Assembly: GCA_035551935.1 (NCBI GenBank)
Contig: DASZMJ010000175.1
Span: 1-11,380 of the forward strand
Reading direction: 5' to 3'
Length of the DNA stretch: 11,380 bases
Source of the DNA: DASZMJ01 sp035551935
GTDB taxonomy: Bacteria; Planctomycetota; Planctomycetia; Isosphaerales; Isosphaeraceae
Part shown: one piece after another, positions 6,149 through 11,380 of the stretch
Layout: each line of letters opens with the position of its first letter
How positions within the stretch are numbered: position 1 is the first letter of the stretch
Program-made: the position numbers and the translations under genes
Notes under the pieces: model-generated
The model's input: only the letters and a program-made list of their open reading frames with translations
Databases searched by the model: none
What the model was told of the DNA's origin: nothing

Positions 6149-6916
6149 TCAGGCCCCCTGGCCCCACTCCCAGCGGCCGACATCGGGCAGGAGGTCGTGG
6201 CGGGTGAGGTCGAAGTGCAAGGGGGTGACGGTGATGTAGCCCTCGCAGAGGCTGGTGACGTCGGTCTCGGGGCCGTCGAGGTGGTACGGGGGGGTGTAGG
6301 TCATCCAGTAGTACGTCCGGCCGCGGGGGTCCTGCCGGCGCTCGAACCCCTCGCCGTGACGGCCGACGCCCATCGGCACGACGCGGACGCCCTTCGGCTC
6401 GCCGCGGGCATGCGCGGGCAGGTTGACGTTGAACAGCGAGCCGGCCGGCGGCTTGTTCGCCAGGATGCGCTCGACGACCCGCGCGGCGTGGCGGGCGGCG
6501 TGGGGGTAGTCGAAGTGCTCGGCCAGCTCGAGCGAGACGGCGACGCTGGTGATCTTGAAGAAGGCCCCCTCGATCGCCGCGGCGACGGTGCCCGAGTACA
6601 GCACGTTGATCCCCGCGTTGGCCCCGGCGTTGATCCCCGAGACGATCAGCTCCGGCGGCCTGGGCATCAGCTCGCAGACGGCCAGCTTGACGCAATCGGC
6701 CGGGCTCCCCTCGACGACGTACCCCAGTTGCGTCCCGTCGTCGTCGTCGACCGCCTTGACGACCAGCGGCGTCAGCAGCGTGATCGAGTGCCCCACGCCG
6801 CTCTGCTCCAACGCCGGCGCGATGACCGTCACGTCCCCCAGCCGCATCAGCTCCTTGCGCAACGCCCTCAATCCCGGGGCGAAGACGCCGTCGTCGTTGG
6901 TCAGCAGGATCTGCAC
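6149..6916 (-). CDS. surE: 5'/3'-nucleotidase SurE
   Basis: SurE hydrolyses nucleoside 5'- and 3'-monophosphates (and short polyphosphate) with a divalent metal, and is linked to stationary-phase survival. The product has 255 residues, the usual length. The N-terminus MQILLTNDDGVFAPGLRAL carries the hallmark acidic pair D8-D9; S39 lies in EQSGVGHSITL and N96 in VSGINAGANAGINVLYSG, completing the metal site. VVEGSPADCVKLAV and YSGTVAAAIEGAF are further family blocks, and the C-terminal part (TDVTSLCEGYITVTPLHFDLT) is the dimerisation region. Start is GTG 6916, with GAGGA six bases upstream; TGA is at 6149-6151. It has its own clear promoter at 6957-6986 and is followed by a long inverted repeat, so it appears to be a single-gene unit in the cytoplasm. 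Confidence 0.96.
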   Translation of the reverse strand: MQILLTNDDGVFAPGLRALRKELMRLGDVTVIAPALEQSGVGHSITLLTPLVVKAVDDDDGTQLGYVVEGSPADCVKLAVCELMPRPPELIVSGINAGANAGINVLYSGTVAAAIEGAFFKITSVAVSLELAEHFDYPHAARHAARVVERILANKPPAGSLFNVNLPAHARGEPKGVRVVPMGVGRHGEGFERRQDPRGRTYYWMTYTPPYHLDGPETDVTSLCEGYITVTPLHFDLTRHDLLPDVGRWEWGQGA

Positions 6917-6956
6917 TGGCGTCCTCGCGGCGGGCGACTCTTGTCGATACCCCCGG

Positions 6957-6986
6957 ATCGTAACGGGCCGGGCGCGGCGGAGTCAA
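6957..6986 (-). promoter_or_regulatory. surE promoter (TTGACT-18-TACGAT)
   Basis: On the minus strand TTGACT (bases 6986-6981) and TACGAT (6962-6957) are separated by 18 bases, a good match to the housekeeping sigma-70 consensus. Transcription would start near 6950, giving a leader of about 34 bases with the GAGGA ribosome site before GTG 6916. It lies wholly in the 104-base gap downstream of the MgtC-like gene's stop. Confidence 0.6.
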
Positions 6987-7020
6987 CCGCGGCGTAGGCG
7001 ACCCCGGCCTGCCCGTCGCA

Positions 7021-7701
7021 TCACGACGCCTGCCCCTCGAAGCCGACCTCGAGCACGCCGTCGACCGCCTCGAGTTGCCGGACCAGGGCGAGCATCGCCG
7101 CGGCGGGCGCGGGGCCGAGGGTGGCCTCGACGCGGCGGGTGGCGGGGTCGTCGCCGCGGCGGACGTGCAGCGAGACGACCTCGAGGCCGGACTTGCCCAG
7201 GAGCGCCTCGGCCTCGGCCGGCGCGGGCGAGCCGTGTCGGGTGACGAATGTGAGCACCCGTCGATCCTCACGGGGGCGGATGAGGTCCTCGACGGGCCGC
7301 AACGCGGCGAGGGACGCGAGGGTCAGCAGCGTGGTGGCCGTCGCGGCGAGGTAGAGGCCGCCGCCGACGGCCAGGCCGACGGCCGCGACGGCCCAGATGC
7401 TCGCGGCGGTCGTCAAGCCCTGGACCGACCCGTGCCGCCGCAGGATCATGCCGCCGCCGAGGAAGCCGATCCCGCTGACCACCTGCGCCGCCACCCGCGA
7501 GGGGTCGAGCACCACCCGCGACGGCCGCAGGACCTCGTCGAACCCGTACGCCGAGACGATCATGACGAGCGCCGAGGCCAGACAGACGATCATATGCGTC
7601 CGCAGGCCCGCGTCCTTGTCCGAGCGGTGCCGCTCCAGCCCGACGGCGCCCCCCAACAGCGCCGCGACCGCCAGCCGTACCAGGCACCACCGCGCGTCCA
7701 T
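7021..7701 (-). CDS. MgtC/SapB family membrane protein
   Basis: MgtC/SapB proteins are inner-membrane proteins tied to low-Mg2+ adaptation and control of ATP synthase or transporters; the biochemical role in free-living bacteria is unsettled. The 226-residue product shows all hallmarks: LLGGAVGLERHRSDKDAGLR then TH (15-36), VVSGIGFLGGGMILR (74-88) and GLTTAASIWAVAAVGLAVGG (95-114). Hydrophobic segments are at about 7-21, 36-52, 71-86, 98-115 and 117-134. Residues 148-222 form a soluble tail with a beta-alpha-beta pattern (VLTFVTRH, EVVSLHVRR, RVEATLG, VDGVLEVGFEG) like the ACT-type C-terminal domain of many members. ATG 7701 has GGGGGAGGGGG upstream as a ribosome site. A candidate -10 (CATAAT, 7738-7743) lies in the gap after enolase. 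Stop TGA 7021-7023. Confidence 0.92.
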   Translation of the reverse strand: MDARWCLVRLAVAALLGGAVGLERHRSDKDAGLRTHMIVCLASALVMIVSAYGFDEVLRPSRVVLDPSRVAAQVVSGIGFLGGGMILRRHGSVQGLTTAASIWAVAAVGLAVGGGLYLAATATTLLTLASLAALRPVEDLIRPREDRRVLTFVTRHGSPAPAEAEALLGKSGLEVVSLHVRRGDDPATRRVEATLGPAPAAAMLALVRQLEAVDGVLEVGFEGQAS

Positions 7702-7737
7702 CGGCCCCCTCCCCCGCCCCCTCCGCGCCGTGAAGGA

Positions 7738-7766
7738 ATTATGAAGGGAGACGCGGGCCGAGGGAA
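7738..7766 (-). promoter_or_regulatory. putative promoter of the MgtC-like gene
   Basis: On the minus strand CATAAT (7743-7738) is a near-consensus -10 in an AT-rich patch, unusual in this GC-rich spacer; the hexamer 17 bases upstream, TTCCCT (7766-7761), matches TTGACA poorly. The start would be near 7730, about 30 bases ahead of ATG 7701. The element directly abuts the proposed enolase terminator hairpin. Confidence 0.35.
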
Positions 7767-7767
7767 G

Positions 7768-7795
7768 GCGCCGGCCGGCGCGATCCGGCCGGCGC
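7768..7795 (-). terminator. enolase terminator-like hairpin
   Basis: On the minus strand GCGCCGGCCGG and CCGGCCGGCGC are perfect 11-bp arms around the loop ATCGCG, beginning 11 bases after the enolase stop at 7807-7809. The stem is all G/C. It is followed by CTTCCCTC, not a T-run, so it may be a rho-independent terminator of the T-poor kind or an mRNA-stabilising stem. Confidence 0.5.
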
Positions 7796-7806
7796 GAACC
7801 GACTCA

Positions 7807-9105
7807 TCAGCGGCGGGTCCAGAGTCGGCCACCATAGATCGCCGCGGGGCCGAGGTCCTCTTCAATCCGCAGAAGTTGATTATATTTGGCGATCCGATCG
7901 GATCGCGAGGCGCTGCCGGTCTTGATCTGGCCGCAGTTGGTCGCCACGGCGATGTCGGCGATCGTCGTGTCCTCGGTCTCGCCCGAGCGGTGGCTGAGCA
8001 CGGCGGTGTAGCCGCTGCGCTGGGCGAGCGCGACGGCCTCGAGCGTCTCGGTCAGGGTGCCGATCTGGTTGACCTTCACGAGGATGCTGTTGCCGATCCC
8101 CTCGTCGATGCCCTTCTGGAGCCGCTGGGTGTTGGTGACGAACAGGTCGTCGCCGACGAGCTGGACGTTGCCGCCGAGCGCCTCGGTCAGCAGCTTCCAG
8201 CCGCGCCAGTCGTCCTCGGCGCAGCCGTCCTCGATCGAGCGGATCGGGTACTGGCGGGCCCACGACGCCCAGAACTCGACCATCTGTTCGGGGGTCTTCT
8301 TGGGCTGGGCCTCGGCCTCGAGGACGTAGTGGCCGTCCTTGAAGAACTCGGTCGCGGCGGGGTCGAGCGCGAGGAAGACGTCCGTGCCGGCCTTGTAGCC
8401 GGCCCTGTCGATGGCCTGGAGGATGACCTCGATAGCCTCGACGTTGCTCTTGAGGTCGGGCGCGAAGCCCCCCTCGTCGCCGACGGCGGTGTTGAGCCCC
8501 TTGGCCTTGAGCACGGCCTTGAGGCTGTGGAAGACCTCGGCCCCGCAGCGGAGCGCCTCGCGGAAGCTCGGGGCGCCGACGGGCATGATCATGAACTCTT
8601 GAACATCGACGTTGTTGTCGGCGTGGGCGCCGCCGTTGAGGATGTTCATGAGCGGGACGGGCAGGACCCGCGCCGCGGCGCCGCCGAGGTAGCGGTAGAG
8701 GGGCAGGCCGTGGGCGACGGCGGCGGCCTTGGCGGCGGCGAGGCTGACGCCGAGGATGGCGTTGGCGCCGAGCTTGGCCTTGTTCGGCGTGCCGTCGGCG
8801 GCGATCAGGGCGGCGTCGAGCGCGGCCTGGTCGCTCGGGTCGCGGCCGACGGCGACCTTGGCCAGGGTCGTGTTGACGTGGCCGACGGCGTGCGTGACCC
8901 CCTTGCCGAGGTAGCGCTTCGTGTCGCCGTCGCGGAGCTCGACCGCCTCGTGCGCGCCGGTGCTGGCGCCGGAGGGGACGGCGGCGCGGCCGAGGGTGCC
9001 GTCGGCCAGGGTCACGTCGACCTCGACGGTCGGGTTGCCGCGGCTGTCGAGGATCTCGCGGGCCTGCACGGCGGCGATCGGGGCGGTCGTGGTGCGGGTG
9101 CTCAT
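7807..9105 (-). CDS. eno: enolase (phosphopyruvate hydratase)
   Basis: Enolase interconverts 2-phosphoglycerate and phosphoenolpyruvate in glycolysis and gluconeogenesis, in the cytoplasm, with two Mg2+. The product has 432 residues, the normal length. The N-terminal block is AREILDSRGNPTVEVDV (15-31) followed by the mobile-loop PSGASTGAHEA (44-54). Active-site residues are present: H161 in NGGAHADNN, E170, E211 in GDEGGFAP (general acid/base), metal ligands D248, E292 and D319, catalytic K344 in LVKVNQIGTLTE, H372-R373-S374 in SHRSGETED, and K395 in QIKTG. The signature LVKVNQIGTLTE is exact. ATG 9105 is used; the ribosome site is weak (GGAG about 13 bases upstream). It stands alone, with a 398-base upstream gap containing inverted repeats and a hairpin after the stop. 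Confidence 0.98.
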   Translation of the reverse strand: MSTRTTTAPIAAVQAREILDSRGNPTVEVDVTLADGTLGRAAVPSGASTGAHEAVELRDGDTKRYLGKGVTHAVGHVNTTLAKVAVGRDPSDQAALDAALIAADGTPNKAKLGANAILGVSLAAAKAAAVAHGLPLYRYLGGAAARVLPVPLMNILNGGAHADNNVDVQEFMIMPVGAPSFREALRCGAEVFHSLKAVLKAKGLNTAVGDEGGFAPDLKSNVEAIEVILQAIDRAGYKAGTDVFLALDPAATEFFKDGHYVLEAEAQPKKTPEQMVEFWASWARQYPIRSIEDGCAEDDWRGWKLLTEALGGNVQLVGDDLFVTNTQRLQKGIDEGIGNSILVKVNQIGTLTETLEAVALAQRSGYTAVLSHRSGETEDTTIADIAVATNCGQIKTGSASRSDRIAKYNQLLRIEEDLGPAAIYGGRLWTRR

Positions 9106-9141
9106 CGTGGGACGGAGGCTCCGAGGGTGTCGATCGTGGTG

Positions 9142-9160
9142 CTTCGGGGGGGTCCCGAAG
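9142..9160 (-). promoter_or_regulatory. small hairpin in the enolase leader
   Basis: CTTCGGG (9142-9148) and CCCGAAG (9154-9160) pair perfectly around a 5-base loop, about 40 bases upstream of the enolase ATG. If transcription starts further up it would fold in the 5' leader. A role in translation or stability is only a guess. Confidence 0.3.
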
Positions 9161-9185
9161 GGGGAAGGTCCGGTTGGGTTCCATC

Positions 9186-9265
9186 GCGCGGGACGGTCTC
9201 CGCCCCTCCGTGGCGGGGGCCGGAATGGTCGCTCTCTCCTCGGGGAGGGGCGGAGACCGCCGCGC
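9186..9265. repeat. large inverted repeat upstream of enolase
   Basis: CGGTCTCCGCCCCTCC (9194-9209) is matched by its exact reverse complement at 9244-9259, with a 34-base centre. After a 2-base bulge (GA at 9192-9193) the arms continue for seven more pairs, CGCGCGG against CCGCGCG, so the stem is about 23 bp. The centre (9210-9243) is itself GC-rich. It lies in the presumed 5' leader of enolase or just upstream of it. It may be an interspersed planctomycete repeat rather than a dedicated regulator. Confidence 0.7.
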
Positions 9266-9407
9266 GGTGCGGCGTCCCTGGTGTCGGTTCTCGTTGGCGC
9301 CTCGGCCCGAGCGGTGCTCGGGCCATTCGGCAGGCGCGGGGGCCGGGGCCCTTCGGTCGGCGGGGCCGCGGCCCGCGCACCTCGCCGTCGCGCGGCCCCA
9401 TTGTGGC

Positions 9408-9422
9408 ACGATCGCCGATCGT
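9408..9422. promoter_or_regulatory. operator-like palindrome upstream of enolase
   Basis: ACGATCG-C-CGATCGT has perfect 7-bp arms around one base. On the minus strand it lies just upstream of CACAAT (9404-9399), a weak -10-like hexamer, so it would sit between -35 and -10 of a hypothetical enolase promoter. GATCG-type sites are not rare by chance in GC-rich DNA, so this is tentative. Confidence 0.25.
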
Positions 9423-9478
9423 CCGCCAGTCGGGGCCGGCCGGCCGGGCCGGCGGTGACAGCCGGTCGTCACGGCCTC

Positions 9479-9494
9479 GGCGGCGTCGGCCGCC
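9479..9494 (-). terminator. hairpin after the alpha/beta-hydrolase-like gene
   Basis: On the minus strand GGCGGC-CGAC-GCCGCC forms a 6-bp GC stem with a 4-base loop, starting about 9 bases after the TAA at 9504-9506. No T-tract follows, so it is a weak terminator candidate. Confidence 0.3.
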
Positions 9495-9503
9495 CCCGGG
9501 CCC

Positions 9504-10295
9504 TTAGGTTATCGGCGCGTCGCGCGGGCGGCTTGACAACGCCTCCGATTCCCCCGCGATGGCCGTCGCGGGCCGCAGGATCGGCAGGACGTACCGCCGC
9601 AAGAAGGCCGGCAAGTCCGGCCCCACGTGCCCGCCGAGGTACCCCGTCCCCGCCATCGCCGGGCCCCACTTCACCTGCCGTAACTTGGCGTATTCGAGCC
9701 GCCCCGACTCGTCCAATCCCGGCGGCGGCCGGAACCCGACCAGCCCCGCGCTGACGGAACGGACCCGGTCGATCGTCCCGAACAATCGCGTCCCCAGGCC
9801 CAGGACGAACACGTCCAGCGGCGAATAGAACACGACCATCTCGCGACGGACCGCGCGCAAGGCCCGCGACAGGTCGTAGCCCGGCGACAAGGCCGGCGCC
9901 AAGAGCACGGCCGCCTCGACCGAACCGGCCGGCAATGCCTCGAGCGCCCGGACGACCACCCCGGTGCCGCCCGACTTGCCGACGAGGAAGGCCGGGATGT
10001 CGGGGTGCTCGGCGCGGAAGACGTGGACCTCGGCGGCGATGGCCGCGGCCTGGACCTCGTGGTTGGCGACGTTCGTCAGGTCGGCGTGCCAGCGGCCCAG
10101 GCCGTGGCCCCAGGCCCGCATCCGCACGTCCAGCGCCGCCCCCTCGGCCGCCGCGACGTGCCGCAAGGCCGTGCCGCAGAGGTCCAGGCCCCCCACCCCG
10201 TCGGCCACCACCACCAGCGCCGACCCCATCGCCGCGTCGCTCGGCTCGCCGTACAACGCCCGGAAGACCGACCGCAGCAAGGTCGTGTAGATCAT
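9504..10295 (-). CDS. alpha/beta-hydrolase-like protein, hypothetical
   Basis: The product has 263 residues from ATG 10295 (AAGGGG lies close, about two bases upstream; the longer open frame to 10466 is Arg-rich shadow). It has no signal peptide. The order of elements fits an alpha/beta-hydrolase: strand SALVVVADGVGG (25-36), strand/helix around AALDVRMRAWGHG (53-65), nucleophile elbow FLVGKSGGTGVVV (103-115) with S108 in G-x-S-x-G, strand VEAAVLLAPAL, then MVVFYSPLDVFVLG (153-166) with D161, and GYLGGHVGPDLP (218-229) with H223. S108, D161 and H223 are plausibly the catalytic triad, though the lid seems small. Substrate unknown; an esterase or thioesterase-like role is inferred only from the fold. 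Stop is TAA 9504-9506. It is flanked by gaps and seems to be a single-gene unit. Confidence 0.72.
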   Translation of the reverse strand: MIYTTLLRSVFRALYGEPSDAAMGSALVVVADGVGGLDLCGTALRHVAAAEGAALDVRMRAWGHGLGRWHADLTNVANHEVQAAAIAAEVHVFRAEHPDIPAFLVGKSGGTGVVVRALEALPAGSVEAAVLLAPALSPGYDLSRALRAVRREMVVFYSPLDVFVLGLGTRLFGTIDRVRSVSAGLVGFRPPPGLDESGRLEYAKLRQVKWGPAMAGTGYLGGHVGPDLPAFLRRYVLPILRPATAIAGESEALSSRPRDAPIT

Positions 10296-10405
10296 GCCCC
10301 TTATGATCGCAACCGCCCCTCCCCCCGGCAACGCCCGTACGTTTGCGCACCCCGATCGTCGCCGACCCCTTCGGATCGGCCTTCGCTGATGGGAAACCGT
10401 CGCCC

Positions 10406-10425
10406 GAGGCCCGGTTTCGGGCCTC
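10406..10425 (-). terminator. hairpin at the end of the 10424-11380 gene
   Basis: GAGGCCCG (10406-10413) and CGGGCCTC (10418-10425) pair perfectly around GTTT (AAAC on the minus strand). The stem overlaps the TGA stop (10424-10426), so it forms right at the end of the coding region. It lacks a T-run. It probably ends or stabilises that transcript and insulates the hydrolase-like gene, which starts 110 bases further on. Confidence 0.45.
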
Positions 10426-11380
10426 AGACGACCCCGGGCAGGGCCGTCGCGGGCCTCGGCGCCCACCCGGCGAACAGCTTCGAGACCAGCCGCGAGGCCA
10501 CGGGGACCGGATTGGCATCAGAACTCGATTCGGGTAAACGGGTTGCGTCATTCTTCGGTTCGTTCCGCGCCGGCGCCTCGGCCCGCGGCGGGACGGGCCG
10601 GGGGGCGGGCGCGGGCAGATCGGCACCACGCGACCGGGGCGATTGGCGGGCCTTCTTGCTGGCGATCAGCGACGCGGCGAACTGCCGAAGGTTCCGCAGG
10701 TGGTCCTGCAAATAGCGATGCCGGCGCATGCCGTCGTCGGTCGTATCCACGTACGAAGTCGCGATCGCCGACTCGCGGTCCGCCGCCTCGGCCGCCTCCG
10801 GCGCCGGCGCCAGCGACTCCAGCGCCTCGAGCTCGTCGGCGACGATGGCGCGCAACGCCGCGGCGGGGTCGGGGTCGTGGATCACGGCGACGCCGTACAT
10901 CGAGGCGAGGGCCTCGTCGCTCAGGACGTTGACGCCGAGCCGCGCCTCCAGCCCCAGGCCCAGGCCGTGGACCCGCGCCACCGCCGCGTCGCGCGACCCG
11001 GGGTCGACGCCGAGCAGGCGGAGGGCCTCGTCGCACCGCTGGTGGTGCCAGTAGCCGCCGCCGGCCAGCGTCGCGTCGAGCTGGCGCCACCGCGCGATCA
11101 GCCATCGGCAGCCGTCGCCGCGGCGCAGGAGGGCGTCGTGGGCGGCCATCGTGTTGGCTTGGAGCGCCTCGGTCAGGCTCCGCAGGCCGTCGGCACGCGT
11201 CGCATCCCAGAGATCGCCGGCGGCCTGGACGCGGGCGCCGACGGCGGCGTTGTCGGCCTTGCGGACGCGGGTCAGGGCGATCGAGGCGCAGACCATGTTG
11301 TACACGAGTTCGCGCTCGTACGAATCGGCGGGCTTGAGCTCGTGGACCCAGCCCTCCAGCGTGGCCTGGAACTCCTCGAC
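10424..11380 (-). CDS. conserved hypothetical protein, C-terminal part (start outside window)
   Basis: The frame is open to the right edge, so the beginning is missing; a GTG at 11305 is internal. The 318 visible residues begin VEEFQATLEGWVHELKPADS and continue YERELVYNMVCASIALTRVR. This fits, from memory, a hypothetical family common in planctomycetes and acidobacteria whose N-terminus is KSTGPRTPEGK-like, followed by a region in which each protein has an acidic EF..L..G...EL.P helix and then a long helical body. The body here (to about residue 225) is helical with LLRRGDGCRWLIARWRQLDA and HHQRCDEALRLLGVDP. The last ~95 residues are Pro/Ala/Arg/Ser-rich and probably disordered. No catalytic motif is visible and function is unknown. 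A hairpin overlaps its stop. Confidence 0.7.
   Translation of the reverse strand, partial: VEEFQATLEGWVHELKPADSYERELVYNMVCASIALTRVRKADNAAVGARVQAAGDLWDATRADGLRSLTEALQANTMAAHDALLRRGDGCRWLIARWRQLDATLAGGGYWHHQRCDEALRLLGVDPGSRDAAVARVHGLGLGLEARLGVNVLSDEALASMYGVAVIHDPDPAAALRAIVADELEALESLAPAPEAAEAADRESAIATSYVDTTDDGMRRHRYLQDHLRNLRQFAASLIASKKARQSPRSRGADLPAPAPRPVPPRAEAPARNEPKNDATRLPESSSDANPVPVASRLVSKLFAGWAPRPATALPGVV

Larger units (their letters stand above)
9106..9503. other. 398-base gene-free stretch upstream of enolase
   Basis: No credible gene is seen: the frames that cross it are Arg/Gly/Pro-rich shadows. From the enolase side it contains a small hairpin CTTCGGG-N5-CCCGAAG (9142-9160), a large inverted repeat (9186-9265), about 130 bases of GC-rich sequence, a 15-base palindrome (9408-9422), a GGCC-rich run (about 9434-9453) and a hairpin just after the next gene's stop (9479-9494). 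It should hold the enolase promoter and leader. Confidence 0.7.

Noticed and set aside
5562..7271. 569-aa minus-strand frame running through surE and the lipoprotein gene
   Set aside because: Only its last 163 codons are real (the lipoprotein); the rest is an Arg/Pro-rich out-of-frame reading of surE and the MgtC-like gene.
9434..9453. GGCC-rich run as a tandem repeat or origin element
   Set aside because: It is a short low-complexity stretch typical of this base composition, with no DnaA-box-like or AT-rich neighbour.
7075..9507. Very long plus-strand open frame antisense to the MgtC-like and enolase genes
   Set aside because: It is Gly/Ala/Arg/Val-Asp-rich without family motifs and mirrors enolase codons; long antisense frames are expected in GC-rich DNA.

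Overview
This window looks like a chromosomal piece of a high-GC planctomycete, most likely of the Isosphaeraceae type (Singulisphaera/Paludisphaera/Tautonia-like). The support is very GC-rich coding DNA with long antisense shadow ORFs, several hypothetical proteins of kinds I associate with planctomycetes, a pseudopilin-like lipoprotein, and long GC-rich inverted repeats between genes. The taxon is an inference; no marker here proves it. There are no rRNA, tRNA, CRISPR or complete IS features.

Left part (1-3675), accessory. It starts with the 3' end of a plus-strand ApeA/HEPN-like gene whose last ~120 bases are extremely AT-rich. Five genes or remnants then read leftward: a 405-aa helical protein (747-1964), a HEPN protein with an intact R-N-x3-H motif (1977-2579), a small two-TM protein (2668-3003), a ribbon-helix-helix-like small protein (3013-3303) and the N-terminal half of an ADP-ribosyltransferase-fold protein (within 3174-3644). 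Tight spacing and good Shine-Dalgarno sites suggest RHH + membrane protein form one unit and HEPN + 405-aa protein another, the latter with its own promoter near 2614-2619. The HEPN, ART and RHH signatures and the mixed base composition suggest a worn toxin-antitoxin/defence island: one HEPN has lost its catalytic residues and the ART has lost its C-terminal half.

Right part (3706-11380), housekeeping and planctomycete-specific genes, all leftward except one: a LOG-family nucleotide phosphoribohydrolase (3706-4671), a plus-strand two-TM protein with an NTF2-like tail (4911-5549), a lipoprotein with a GspG-like C-terminus (5562-6053), SurE nucleotidase (6149-6916), an MgtC/SapB membrane protein (7021-7701), enolase (7807-9105), an alpha/beta-hydrolase-like protein with a visible Ser-Asp-His triad (9504-10295), and the C-terminal part of a planctomycete conserved hypothetical protein open at the window edge (10424-11380). 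These look like independent single-gene units rather than a pathway. They are separated by hairpins, and surE has the clearest promoter (TTGACT-18-TACGAT). The longest gene-free stretch is the ~400 bases upstream of enolase, which carries a large inverted repeat and a small operator-like palindrome.

Most interesting: an ApeA-like HEPN domain with its catalytic motif substituted, next to a second, intact HEPN protein and a decapitated ART toxin; and the long inverted repeats at 6087-6134 and 9186-9265.
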